DNA of 64,000 nucleotides from Shewanella sp. KX20019 (GCF_016757755.1 NZ_CP068437.1:3658001-3722000); one strand, 5' to 3'. Shown: positions 28,894 to 36,909, numbered from the stretch's first letter. Numbers and translations: made by a program. The notes: a model not told the origin generated them from the sequence alone.

Positions 28894-29206
28894 CCCAGTT
28901 TAAAGAACCTGTCTACAACGTTATCAATATCATTTAGCACATTTACACTATAGATAACGTCTATAAAATCGCCTTAGACTGATAGTTGTAGAGGCTCGAA
29001 GGAAAATTAGAAAATGAATAGTGCTATGAGACCGAACAATTTTGAAGCCGTGTTATCGTGATCTTAACTCTACCGCATTAACTTACAGTTCAAAAACTGC
29101 CGCCATTGAGAAATTAAATTACTCTATGATATTTCGCATCAGATCATACCATCTAGCCACAGTTATCCCTATAATGTGCGCTAATTAATACTGACTCGAT
29201 AGCGAT
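28894..29206. other. Divergent yqcC / DUF3549 intergenic region
   Basis: 313 A/T-rich bases between divergently transcribed genes, so promoters for both are expected. I could not pick a convincing -35/-10 pair and see no RNA gene or repeat. Confidence 0.5.
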
Positions 29207-30220
29207 ATGACTGAAATAACGACCCTTAGCCAATTTCTTAAAACTGCTAAAACTCAATTCCAAGTTTACGATATGGGCCGTAGAGTTCAACATATCGATA
29301 TGATGGCTTTCCACCAAATAGAAGAGTTACTCACGCCTTACCCCTCTCCAATTCAAGGACATGCTCAGTTCGCAATTGTCTTTTGGGATGCTAGCCAAAA
29401 ACACTATATTTGGTTTATAAAATTAGCCCTCGATGAACGTGGATTGCTTGCGCCTGCGCCGCGCCTACAGTTCATCAAGATGATAATTGAAGCCTTAGGC
29501 AGAGATCCAACCCAACCTTTAACTGAGCAACAGCAAGAACAACTTGCAAATCATCCATTTAATTTTAAGCCTTCTCAAGAAAAGCTAGCGGTGTTTAATG
29601 CACTCGTGCGCAAGCAGCTCGGCGAAAAAGCCTCTGCCCAATATGAGTTTGCCTACCAGTATTTGTCTGGACAGCACCCGGCTGAACAGTGGCAAAACAT
29701 TGGTATGCAGGGAATTGCAGATGTTTGCGTTCGAGCCGCAGAACTTGATCACCAACAACATATTAGTGCCAGTTTCGAACGCGCGTCTGTAGAAGTACAG
29801 ATTGCTATGTGTCAATGTCTAGAGCACTTAACGATTGATGATGCTCTCGCGGCACAACTTTTCGAAAAAATTAACACCGCGTCCACAGAAAGCCAAGCCT
29901 ACCTTTTAAGAGCATTAGCCTCTCACCCAGAGCAGAGTCAGAAAGCGATAGCTTATTTGGACAGTTGTAACTGTCTATCCGCTGACATGTTGATTACGAT
30001 AGCAGCTCGAAATTGGTCAGCCTTAAAAGATGAGCCAACTCTCAGTATCTACTTAGAAGCACTTGCTAGACAAGAACAACACTTCTTTAACCAGATTTTT
30101 GCTGATATTGTGGCTATTCCATTAATTCGCACACAACTGCTCACTCAATTGCGAAACCCTAACCGAAGTGCAGAGCTTTCTGCAGCTATTGGCGGCTTAT
30201 TTAAGGTAATTAAAGCATGA
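29207..30220 (+). CDS. DUF3549 family protein
   Basis: 337 residues, no signal peptide, cytoplasmic and mostly helical. The N-terminal TLSQFLKTAKTQFQVYDMGRRVQ and the block HAQFAIVFWDASQKHYIWFIKLALDERGLL identify the DUF3549 family found in Shewanella, Vibrio and relatives. No enzymatic motif is visible. The C-terminal half (about residues 150-330) looks like HEAT-like helical repeats. It overlaps the next gene by four bases, suggesting they act together. Confidence 0.85.
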   Translation: MTEITTLSQFLKTAKTQFQVYDMGRRVQHIDMMAFHQIEELLTPYPSPIQGHAQFAIVFWDASQKHYIWFIKLALDERGLLAPAPRLQFIKMIIEALGRDPTQPLTEQQQEQLANHPFNFKPSQEKLAVFNALVRKQLGEKASAQYEFAYQYLSGQHPAEQWQNIGMQGIADVCVRAAELDHQQHISASFERASVEVQIAMCQCLEHLTIDDALAAQLFEKINTASTESQAYLLRALASHPEQSQKAIAYLDSCNCLSADMLITIAARNWSALKDEPTLSIYLEALARQEQHFFNQIFADIVAIPLIRTQLLTQLRNPNRSAELSAAIGGLFKVIKA

Positions 30221-30615
30221 TGACAGATTTCTTATTAATAGTAGCGGTAATAGTTATCGCCGCTTTTTTTTGGCAATTAAGACAAATGGCAGAGATGAGC
30301 CGCATTTTTGCCACAAAAGAGTGCCAGAAGCAAAAGGTTCAACTACTTGCTATTGCTCAGGAAACGGCAAAGCCTAGTTTAGGTGGCAGTACTGGTTTCA
30401 CTTGGAAAGTAAAATACCTGTTTGAGTTCAGTACCGATGGAATTAACCAATATCGCGGTAGCTTGTGGATGCACGGTAAGAAAATCCAAAAAGTACAGTG
30501 GCCGATTTTCCCGGAACCTGAATGGCATGATGCACCAGAATCTCGTGGTACTGTCGGCGGTGGTTGCGGTGGTGGACGCGGCAAAAGTAATTGTAGTTCT
30601 GGTGGCTGTAAGTAA
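30217..30615 (+). CDS. DUF3301 family membrane-anchored protein
   Basis: 132 residues. One N-terminal membrane helix (LLIVAVIVIAAFFWQL) is followed by a short charged segment and the block GFTWKVKYLFEFSTDGINQYRGSLWMHGKKI characteristic of DUF3301. The last 20 residues are glycine-rich with three cysteines (GGGCGGGRGKSNCSSGGCK), possibly a metal or disulfide tail. It is translationally coupled to the DUF3549 gene and followed by an intrinsic terminator. Function unknown. Confidence 0.85.
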   Translation: MMTDFLLIVAVIVIAAFFWQLRQMAEMSRIFATKECQKQKVQLLAIAQETAKPSLGGSTGFTWKVKYLFEFSTDGINQYRGSLWMHGKKIQKVQWPIFPEPEWHDAPESRGTVGGGCGGGRGKSNCSSGGCK

Positions 30616-30647
30616 TCGCCAGCACCAAGGGGTGGTAAACCTTTGCA

Positions 30648-30669
30648 TGCTAAACCATTTGGTTTAGCA
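30648..30669. repeat. Perfect palindrome TGCTAAACCA-tt-TGGTTTAGCA
   Basis: Ten-base perfect arms around a TT centre, 33 bases after the DUF3301 stop. No T-tract follows, so it is either part of the 3' UTR structure or an operator-like site. Confidence 0.6.
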
Positions 30670-30684
30670 CAAATCGTCATTTGG

Positions 30685-30717
30685 ATGAGTCAGTAGCAAT
30701 ACTGGCTCATTTTTTTA
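30685..30717 (+). terminator. Intrinsic terminator of DUF3549-DUF3301
   Basis: ATGAGTCAGTA (30685-30695) pairs with TACTGGCTCAT (30700-30710), one G-T wobble, with a GCAA loop and a following T7. Confidence 0.85.
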
Positions 30718-30744
30718 GCTGTATTTTCATTTTGATACTAGGAC

Positions 30745-30968
30745 AAGGCCTTTCGGTCGCTAACTTGAAAATGCGCCAAAGTTAGTAGGCCTTCGAATGA
30801 AGACTGATTACATTTTTGATTGGTGTTGCCAAGCAACCTATTTGAACTTGTGGTCTCATGGGTGTTAATCGCCTCCAGCGGGGTCAGTGCAGACACTGCT
30901 GAAGCACGCTTCAAGTACGTCCGTGTAAGCTCAACGAAAACATCCATGTTTTCGACGGCTTCAGCCGT
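30745..30968. repeat. Cluster of palindromic elements
   Basis: Several hairpins in a non-coding stretch: AAGGCC...CTAACTT with AAGTTAG..GGCCTT (30745-30793), GAAGC-AC-GCTTC (30901-30912), CGAAAACA-TCCA-TGTTTTCG (30935-30954) and ACGGCT-TC-AGCCGT (30955-30968). The third shares its TCCA-centre design with the element in the pfaC-pfaD gap. The rest of 30718-31235 shows no supported gene apart from a possible promoter for the next gene (TACAAT near 31198). Confidence 0.6.
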
Positions 30969-31235
30969 ATCTACACAAGGTAACAGGTGTTTCAATTTAT
31001 CCCTTTGCAGTTTGATGCTTAACCCGGAAATGCCCCAAAACTTGCTACAGACTTAGTTTGTTTACGCCCTGCTTATTAGTTTTGCGATAATTCAGATAAT
31101 GTGAAGCACAACATTCAAGATCTGATCTCAATATTAATAATTTTTTTGCCTCTTTTTTCTGAAGCTGCCAGTGTAAAAGGTCACCCCGCAGCTGTGGTAC
31201 AATCTCTCATAAGGTTAATTAAAGTATGAGGTTAC

Positions 31236-31826
31236 ATGGAAGATAAATGGGTTATAGCTATCACTTGTTTAGGTTTGGTAGCTACTGGTTTCATACTCAA
31301 TGCAGGACTAGAGCTAAACCTCACCACCATATCTAACCTACTTGGCATCCTAGCCAGCATCAGTGCTTTATTCGGCCTTAGATTGGCTTATAAAGTCTAT
31401 AACATGTGGCGGAAACCTATTACTCACTCTCAGATTGAGAAGTTGATGGAAGCAATCAACGAGAGGAAGGTTTTCGTGGACGACTTTGCTCACCAATTAT
31501 TTAATGTTTGTGATAAAGATAATTGGGATTCGCAAAAGTATCTGTACATTCTACTCCCAACCAAAAATGACGATTTTAAATTGGTAGCTCGTATCGACAA
31601 TATTCTTAGACAGTTCTCAGGTCGTGATTGTGACCTCTCTGAGATAACGGCCTTATGGGAAGAATGTAACGAACTGGCTATGCCTGAACTGAGAGTCAAT
31701 CAAAAAATCACTAAGGAGGAAAGCTACGAAATGGCTGAGAAATATTTATGTGATCTTTTTGACTCTATAAAACTGTTAACTGAAATAAATACTAAACTGG
31801 CTGATATCATCCGTGAGTTGAGATAG
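31236..31826 (+). CDS. Orphan membrane protein, unknown family
   Basis: 196 residues, not recognised. Two hydrophobic helices occupy about residues 5-25 (VIAITCLGLVATGFIL) and 31-52 (ISNLLGILASISALFGLRLA), followed by a cytoplasmic-looking helical domain of about 140 charged residues with two cysteines (FNVCDKD, WEECNEL). A GAGG site precedes the ATG. The gene is isolated: palindrome-rich non-coding DNA lies on both sides, and no partner gene is adjacent. The two-helix-plus-cytosolic-domain layout recalls effector or sensor proteins of accessory islands, but nothing specific supports a function. Confidence 0.7.
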   Translation: MEDKWVIAITCLGLVATGFILNAGLELNLTTISNLLGILASISALFGLRLAYKVYNMWRKPITHSQIEKLMEAINERKVFVDDFAHQLFNVCDKDNWDSQKYLYILLPTKNDDFKLVARIDNILRQFSGRDCDLSEITALWEECNELAMPELRVNQKITKEESYEMAEKYLCDLFDSIKLLTEINTKLADIIRELR

Positions 31827-32460
31827 AAATAGAACTCAATGCTACTGAAATATGTGTAGCACCTACACATGCCTTATGTGCCGCATAGTACGTGATTATT
31901 GCCTATTTCTGCGTGTAATTATGGTCAGAGCCTGAGCAACCCCCACAAATGATACTTACAAATCAAATGGATAGCTAAGTTGGGGAAGGAACTTTCATGG
32001 TTCTTGGTGACCTGAACAATCACCAAACATCACAAATCTTGATATGTGGGGTCAGTGTAAACTTTATTTGATTACCATACATTTCCTAATCCCACTACTC
32101 ATCTTTAGAGCCTTAGAGCTAGCACGTTTCTGTCCAGAAATGAGCTAGACGCTACTCTGAACTCGCTGGCAGGCCATCTGCTGTGGAACGTGCAAGCTTC
32201 TGAAAAAGGGATTTTTCAGCAGAGCCTACATGGAGGTATTCACGGCGGCTTGCAAAGGAACATAGTGGATGAGCTGCTTTCCATTATAAGTAGATGTTTT
32301 AGGTAATGGCACTAGATCCCGGCTCAGAAGCCTTGCCGGGATGGCTCCCAATTATTCCCAAGTTGTTCTGCTAAGCTATCTCATTTCTGTCCAAAAACGA
32401 GCTGAAAATGATCAAACTAGTTCCCCCTGCAGCAAACATCTATTTTGCAGAGAAATAAAT
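31827..32460. other. Non-coding palindrome-rich region
   Basis: No supported gene in 634 bases. Visible structures are ATGTGTAG-cac-CTACACAT (31852-31870), a hairpin of CTAGC..TTTCT-GTCC-AGAAA..GCTAG type (about 32119-32149), a structured repeat related to the one in the pfaC-pfaD gap (about 32184-32274), ATCCCGGC...GCCGGGAT (32316-32342), and a diverged partial copy of the GTCC hairpin near 32370-32402. Confidence 0.55.
32184..32274. repeat. Structured repeat, copy 1
   Basis: The segment shares an ordered set of words with 62830-62910: GTGCAAG, TTCTGAAA, a TTTTCAG/TTTCAG arm, CATGGA, and CTTGCAAAGG. The inner hairpin CTGAAAAA-GGGA-TTTTTCAG (32200-32219) is perfect. TGCAAG (32191-32196) and CTTGCA (32249-32254) close the inner part. 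The outer arms are less complementary than in the pfa copy. Confidence 0.65.
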
Positions 32461-32492
32461 AAAGAAAAAGCGCGGCCCCAGAGGGGACGCGC
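32461..32492 (-). terminator. Intrinsic terminator of csrB copy A
   Basis: GCGCG.CCCC pairs with GGGG.CGCGC (32470-32492, one mismatch, three-base loop). In minus direction it runs into TTTTTCTTT (32461-32469). Confidence 0.85.
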
Positions 32493-32890
32493 CTTCGCCT
32501 ATTTCTTTGTAAGCTCATCCTGCTATTTTATGCTCCTTGCACCATCCATGCGTAACTGTGCTCCCTGCATCGTCCATGTATCCCTATCTTTCCTTGTATC
32601 TTACGATACTCATCCCTGTAACTCAGTAATCCTTTTACCAAGCTTGCTCATCCTAAGCGTGTCCTATATCGTCCTTGAGAGTCCATTCAACAACTATCCG
32701 TAGCATCCTACCTTCCTAGGTAGTAAAACTTTCCATCCTGGATTGTTTAACCACTCCTTGGTCATTCAGGCTATCATTCCAGAAAGCCTCATCCCTGATA
32801 GTCATCCATATTAAGTGCAGATCCTTCCGCCACTTTTCGATCATCCTAATCTGCGTGTCCTTGCCAGCATGCGTCCTTGCACAATTAAAT
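32461..32890 (-). ncRNA. csrB: CsrB-type regulatory small RNA, copy A
   Basis: CsrB RNAs bind many CsrA dimers through GGA motifs in hairpin loops and so relieve CsrA control of translation. Read on the minus strand, this ~430-base stretch has about 27 GGA triplets, many as AGGA, GGATG or AAGGA in loops of short stems with different arms, e.g. CTACCT-AGGA-AGGTAG, TCCA-GGA-TGGA, and AGCAGGATGAGC. It ends in an intrinsic terminator. A UvrY/GacA box lies ~165 bases upstream of the likely start near 32880-32890. No protein frame is credible. The locus lies between yqcC and syd, where csrB sits in E. coli. The exact 5' end is inferred from where GGA motifs begin. Confidence 0.88.
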
Positions 32891-33051
32891 AATAAGCTAA
32901 AATCCAATAAAAAACGGACCAAGAATGAACATTTAACATCAGCTCACATTTTAGTCACACTGCGCTCGCGTCATAACTTGTTATTTTTATAGGCTTTATT
33001 GTGTGACACACCTAATCTGCAGCGACCTATCAGCCATATTTCGCACAAGAC

Positions 33052-33069
33052 TGTAAGAGATCTCTCACA
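33052..33069 (-). promoter_or_regulatory. UvrY/GacA box upstream of csrB copy A
   Basis: On the minus strand the 18 bases read TGTGAGAGATCTCTTACA, an imperfect palindrome matching the GacA/UvrY/SirA recognition consensus (TGTAAG-N6-CTTACA type) known upstream of csrB genes. It lies between the copy B terminator and the copy A start, about 165 bases upstream of the latter. Confidence 0.85.
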
Positions 33070-33105
33070 TTCAATCGAGCAACTTATCAAAATACAGCTG
33101 TCGAT

Positions 33106-33135
33106 AACAGAAAGGGCGTACCTTCCGGTACGCCC
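33106..33135 (-). terminator. Intrinsic terminator of csrB copy B
   Basis: GGGCGTACC (33114-33122) and GGTACGCCC (33127-33135) form a perfect 9-bp stem with a four-base loop. In minus direction it is followed by TTTCTGTT. The loop itself shows GGAA. Confidence 0.8.
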
Positions 33136-33320
33136 TGATCTCACTTTTTTTAGCTTTCCCGCTATATATGTGCTCCCTGCATCATCCATGCTTAACATGC
33201 ATCCTGCATCTTCCTTGAAAGTCCTTTTATTTCCTTGTACTCAGCGTACAAAATCCATTTATTAGCTTATCCTAAGCTAAAATCCTCATCCTAAGGTTGT
33301 CCTAGTTGCGTCCTGCAAAT
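33106..33320 (-). ncRNA. CsrB-type regulatory small RNA, copy B
   Basis: Second CsrB-like RNA directly upstream of copy A on the same strand. About 14 GGA motifs occur in ~200 bases, with textbook loop presentation: TTAGCTTA-GGA-TAAGCTAA, ATGCA-GGA-TGCAT, and GCAT-GGATG-ATGC. Its 3' part aligns with that of copy A (GCATGGATG-TGCA-GGAGCA), so the two arose by duplication. It ends in an intrinsic terminator. A weak -35/-10 candidate (TTAAGA, 17 bases, TTATGT) would start it near 33318. It could be longer at the 5' end, since its UvrY box is further upstream than for copy A. Confidence 0.82.
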
Positions 33321-33691
33321 ACATAACTACTTAATAAGTTTACTCTTAACTATCGGCCTACTATTGAATAAGATAAAAATACTGATATCCAATTGATGCT
33401 AATTTATCCTTAAACTAGCGAGCAGAATAATCCACTTAGTTAATATTTAAATCTGGTCATCACAATGGTAATGCCCATTACCACAGGGTAGTGCCACTAA
33501 TACTCTCCCCTTTTGATTTCTTAAGTTAAGTTTATACAGCTATTAGTCCAAATCGATTTTGACTTAGCAAACGATCAATACTGCAACATTATTGCAACCA
33601 AGCATTTAACACCTAACCAGTTGATTATGAACGACTAAAAATGGATGTCATGCTTATGTCAACAATCTTTCAATTTGATATCTCACACGAA

Positions 33692-33709
33692 AGTAAGAGA
33701 TCTCTCACA
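33692..33709 (-). promoter_or_regulatory. Second UvrY/GacA box
   Basis: Seventeen bases identical to the first box (GTAAGAGATCTCTCACA on the plus strand, 33693-33709). It is located just downstream of the Mpo1-like gene and about 375 bases upstream of the inferred copy B start. The intervening 33340-33690 is A/T-rich with no supported gene. Confidence 0.75.
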
Positions 33710-33724
33710 GCAAGAACATCCTAA

Positions 33725-34036
33725 TCAGATATTTCTACTTCTCTTTCCAAAGAAAGCTTCAAATAACATAACCCAATCAGCCATTAAGCTATAAAAGGGA
33801 TATTCGAATGTCGCTGGTTTGTTCTTTTCAAATACAAAGTGTCCTATCCAAGCAAAGCTATAACCAATGACAGGTAGCGAACATAACAGTAACCATTGCC
33901 CTGAATAGAACGTAAAAATTGTCACTAAGATAACAAGACAACTACCAATATAGTGTAGCGATCTGCATGTTCTATTTTGGTGTTGCGAAAGGTAAAATGG
34001 ATAGAACTCAGCGAAACTACTGAAGCGTTTACTCAT
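33725..34036 (-). CDS. Mpo1-like (DUF962) membrane protein
   Basis: 103 residues with two or three hydrophobic helices. The FAEFYPFYLSQHQNRTCRSLHYIGS start and the WIGHFVFEKNKPATFEYPFYSLMADWVML block are hallmarks of DUF962, related to yeast Mpo1, a dioxygenase acting on 2-hydroxy fatty acids. Histidines of the proposed iron site are present (SQHQNRT, RSLHYIGS, GHFVFEKNKP). Bacterial function is not established. It overlaps the GNAT gene by eight bases. Confidence 0.85.
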   Translation of the reverse strand: MSKRFSSFAEFYPFYLSQHQNRTCRSLHYIGSCLVILVTIFTFYSGQWLLLCSLPVIGYSFAWIGHFVFEKNKPATFEYPFYSLMADWVMLFEAFFGKRSRNI

Positions 34037-34667
34037 TCGTCTGACCTCGATGAAACATCAACTCACCGGTCACATTTCCTATCTCTAGATCTTCCAGCTT
34101 GTCAAAACCATGATTCGAAAATAATACAATATGTGCAGGGTCGCTAACAAACACACCAACTCCATCAAGCTGCGGCTGTTCATCACACCAACTCAATACT
34201 GTTTTAACCAATTGGCTACCATAACCTTTGCCTTGTTCATTGGTTGATATCGCAATGAACTGCAAGATGCCGCAATGACTACTGGGTAATTTCTCAACAA
34301 TTTGGTGTTCTTTATTTATCCAAGCTTGTGTCGATTGCCAGCCGGCACTGATCAACATTTTCAAACGCCAATGCCAATAACGAGCTTCACCTAGCGGTAC
34401 TTGTTGCGTTGCAATGCAGGCCACCCCGATGAGCCGTTCTCCAATGAATATTCCAATCAAACCCTGCTCTTGTTGCCAAAGATCATTTAACTCTTCACGA
34501 ATAGCGCCGCGCAATTTTTGCTCATATTGCGCCTTGTTATCACGATATAATGCATCGATAAAAAAAGGATCATCGTGATAAGCATTATAAAGAATTGAGG
34601 CGGCAATACGTATGTCTTCAGCTGTTAAATAGACCGCTCGACACTCTTCCATGGTTTGGTTTTCCAT
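34029..34667 (-). CDS. GNAT family N-acetyltransferase
   Basis: 212 residues. The acetyl-CoA binding motif A is visible as LQFIAISTNEQGKGYGSQLVKTVL (Q-x-x-G-x-G loop), followed by a beta-bulge region VGVFVSDPAHIVLFSNHGF, both typical of GNAT enzymes. The substrate cannot be predicted. An AAGGAAA site precedes the ATG. It is probably co-transcribed with the overlapping Mpo1-like gene. Confidence 0.88.
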   Translation of the reverse strand: MENQTMEECRAVYLTAEDIRIAASILYNAYHDDPFFIDALYRDNKAQYEQKLRGAIREELNDLWQQEQGLIGIFIGERLIGVACIATQQVPLGEARYWHWRLKMLISAGWQSTQAWINKEHQIVEKLPSSHCGILQFIAISTNEQGKGYGSQLVKTVLSWCDEQPQLDGVGVFVSDPAHIVLFSNHGFDKLEDLEIGNVTGELMFHRGQTNE

Positions 34668-34884
34668 TGTTATTTTCCTTGATCTAGATCAAACTAATAC
34701 CAATGTAGCAAGCCCATAGAAAAGTGCAATTAATAATCAAATGCTAGGTTATTATCTATTTAATATTGATTAATAGTTGCAGTCGAAGAGTCATTCTCTG
34801 CCAAAAATTATCTGCACATAACTTGGAGCCTGGGACTGTTTTCAACCATACTAGAAGCTATACGATATCGTCGGAGCACTGGCC

Positions 34885-35115
34885 ATGGACACAACCCCTC
34901 TAGATCTCGAACACCTATTCCAACAGCTGGGTTTAGAAAGTGATAGTAAGGCAATTGAATTATTTATAACAAAACACACGATTGCTGCAGGACTACTCAT
35001 TCATCAAGCCGAGTTTTGGACAGTATCGCAGCAGCACTTCCTAGCAGAAGCAATAGCAAAAGATGCCCAATGGTCAGATCTGATTGACCATTTAGACACC
35101 TTGTTAAGAAAGTAG
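34885..35115 (+). CDS. DUF2789 family protein
   Basis: 76 residues, cytoplasmic, no cysteines. The pattern LEHLFQQLGLESDSKAIELFI, then AEFWTVSQQHFLAEAIAKDAQW and a C-terminal LDTLL matches the small DUF2789 family. Function unknown. GGAG lies eight bases upstream of the ATG. Confidence 0.85.
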   Translation: MDTTPLDLEHLFQQLGLESDSKAIELFITKHTIAAGLLIHQAEFWTVSQQHFLAEAIAKDAQWSDLIDHLDTLLRK

Positions 35116-35139
35116 CTTCACGGTGCTACCGAAATAGCA

Positions 35140-35511
35140 CTATATCTTACTGTATGCTTTTTCACCCCAACCCACTACTGCATTATTACTAATAACAACG
35201 GGTGTGCACTCATTCTTGGTGGTTTTACCGTCGCCCTTCATCCGTTGTGTACGATAAAATAGGACATGCACCTCTTTATCTTGTTGGATATAGGCTTCAT
35301 TAAAATCGGCAGTCCCCATTAAGGTCGTCACCTGATCTTTTGACATACCTAAAGAGATCCTCGAGAGGTTTTCACGGTTACTTTCCTGTGTTGCTTCCCA
35401 ACTGCCATTGTTATCCCAATCTGCTCCATCATCGCCCACATTGATCACGCAGCCAGTTAACCCTATGCTTGCTATCCCAAAAAACGCTAAACTTAGTAGA
35501 TTATTCTTCAC
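35140..35511 (-). CDS. DUF3192 family lipoprotein
   Basis: 123 residues, GTG start with a GGAAG site. The signal peptide ends in the lipobox LTGC (Cys21), so it is lipid-anchored. The rest carries the DUF3192 blocks NRENLSRISLGMSKDQVTTLMGTADFNEAY and CTPVVISNNAVVGWG. The SLGMSKDQV...MG pattern resembles the BamE/SmpA fold, which suggests an outer-membrane-associated role. It faces DUF2789 convergently. Confidence 0.85.
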   Translation of the reverse strand: MKNNLLSLAFFGIASIGLTGCVINVGDDGADWDNNGSWEATQESNRENLSRISLGMSKDQVTTLMGTADFNEAYIQQDKEVHVLFYRTQRMKGDGKTTKNECTPVVISNNAVVGWGEKAYSKI

Positions 35512-35659
35512 ATTAACTTCCTGTATTTATATTGATTTTATAATCATAAATAAAGCAAACAGTATGCCAATATTTAACACTTTGTTTTATAATGATTTAA
35601 CCTGTATTCATTACAGTAGACTAACCAAATATACTCATGAGTAAGGAATTTAACCAACG

Positions 35660-36019
35660 ATGAGCCCTCTAGACCAAGTACTCTGTGCCGCCAAGCAGCT
35701 CAGCGATGAAGGTAAAACTCCCACTCTTGCTTTAATTAAAACTAAGTTAGGGATGGGCATTGCGATGCCAACGCTTATTCAGGGCTTACAACAGTACAAG
35801 TCGATGAATGCGACCGACATAGCGGCTATTCCTACAAAAGCCCAGCTGAATGCATCTGTACAAGCAGCTCAACAGTCTCCTATCGATACTGAACAGCAGC
35901 AAAGGATTGAACAGTTGGAGCGTGAGTTATTAGCACTAAAAGCTGACTATCGAGCAGTATTCCAACGATTGACAGCACTTGAATCTGCGTTGCTTAACTC
36001 TCATGAGGCAAAGAAATAA
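35660..36019 (+). CDS. Hypothetical protein with C-terminal coiled coil
   Basis: 119 residues, no family recognised with confidence. Residues 1-60 (LDQVLCAAKQLSDEGKTPTLALIKTKLG) look like a winged-helix or KfrA-type DNA-binding start. Residues 80-115 (QQQRIEQLERELLALKADYRAVFQRLTALE) form a clear coiled coil. It overlaps the DUF2310 gene by one base (TAATG), implying a shared role, perhaps in nucleic acid binding. Confidence 0.75.
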   Translation: MSPLDQVLCAAKQLSDEGKTPTLALIKTKLGMGIAMPTLIQGLQQYKSMNATDIAAIPTKAQLNASVQAAQQSPIDTEQQQRIEQLERELLALKADYRAVFQRLTALESALLNSHEAKK

Positions 36020-36792
36020 TGCATGTTGTCGAATTAAGGTTTGAGTGTTTTGATAACACCACTATTACAGCGGCAGAGAAAGCCATTAACGGCCTGTTAG
36101 AAGCTTATCGCGCCAATGGTCAAATCTTGGGCCGAGAGTTTGCCGTTGCTTTCAATGATGGTGAGTTTAGAGCTCGCTTGTTGATGCCTGAAAAAAGCAG
36201 CCTCGCCAAACGATTCAATAGCCCTTGGGTCGAGCAAACCTTAGCCGAATTAACTGAGGCTAAATTGCTTGCTCCGCGTGAAAAGTATATAGGCCAAGAT
36301 ATTAATTCAGAGGTTTCTAGCCAAGAGGCGCCAAGCTGGCAGCTGCTTTATACCAGTTATGTGCATATGTGCTCACCACTAAGAAATGGCGATACATTGC
36401 AACCTATACCGCTTTACCAACTGCCCGCGACAGCTAATGGCGATCATAAACGCTTGATCCGTTGGCAAACGGAGTGGCAAGCTTGTGATGAATTGCAAAT
36501 GGCTGCGGGCACAAAAGCCGAGTTTGCCGCACTTGAACAACTGACGAACCATGACAGTGATCTGTTTAGGCGTGGCTGGGACTTGCGCGGTCGAGTTGAG
36601 TACCTCACTAAAATCCCAACCTATTACTATCTCTATCGTGTCGGCGGTGAAAGCCTAGCCAATGAGAAAAAGCGTTGCTGCCCCAAGTGTGGCAGTGATG
36701 ACTGGTTATTAGATGAACCGTTATTAGATATGTTTCATTTTCGCTGTGAACCTTGCCGTATCGTATCAAACATCTCTTGGGATCATCTTTAA
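36019..36792 (+). CDS. DUF2310 zinc-ribbon protein
   Basis: 257 residues. The C-terminus has four cysteines in a zinc ribbon (CCPKCGSDDW and FRCEPCRIV), and the main part matches the DUF2310 family, described as Zn-ribbon-containing and possibly nucleic-acid binding. It is translationally coupled to the coiled-coil protein upstream. A strong hairpin follows at 36809-36837. Confidence 0.85.
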   Translation: MHVVELRFECFDNTTITAAEKAINGLLEAYRANGQILGREFAVAFNDGEFRARLLMPEKSSLAKRFNSPWVEQTLAELTEAKLLAPREKYIGQDINSEVSSQEAPSWQLLYTSYVHMCSPLRNGDTLQPIPLYQLPATANGDHKRLIRWQTEWQACDELQMAAGTKAEFAALEQLTNHDSDLFRRGWDLRGRVEYLTKIPTYYYLYRVGGESLANEKKRCCPKCGSDDWLLDEPLLDMFHFRCEPCRIVSNISWDHL

Positions 36793-36808
36793 ATTATACT
36801 CACAAAAA

Positions 36809-36840
36809 AGGTCTAAATTGCAGTGCAATTTAGACCTCTT
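36809..36840. terminator. Bidirectional terminator between DUF2310 and syd
   Basis: AGGTCTAAATTGC and GCAATTTAGACCT form a perfect 13-bp stem with an AGT loop. The T6 tract lies on the minus-strand side, so it mainly serves syd. Confidence 0.8.
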
Positions 36841-36909
36841 ACTTTAAAGCTTATAGTTCAAGTTGCTAGTTTACGCTTCTATCTGTTTTCTATCTGTATA
36901 TATTAGTCG

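Noticed and set aside
30357..30680. Minus-strand frames opposite the DUF3301 gene
   Set aside because: The Pro/Thr-rich translations are complements of the glycine-rich tail; they also run through the palindrome downstream.
32341..32703. 120-residue plus-strand open frame
   Set aside because: It crosses the csrB copy A terminator and the GGA/TCC hairpin array on the antisense strand; composition is Cys/Ser/Leu-rich and no ribosome site or family is visible.
32716..33198. Minus-strand frames of 68 and 75 residues in the csrB region
   Set aside because: They are accidental frames over the small-RNA sequence and promoter region; the GGA-loop structure explains the sequence better.
32500..33310. 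TCC-centred short palindromes first read as a novel DNA repeat array
   Set aside because: On the minus strand the centres are GGA in hairpin loops, with terminators and UvrY boxes, so CsrB-type RNAs account for them.
31827..33724. Possible prophage or integron remnant
   Set aside because: No integrase, tRNA, attachment duplication or attC-type array is visible; the structured repeats and small RNAs explain most of the sequence.
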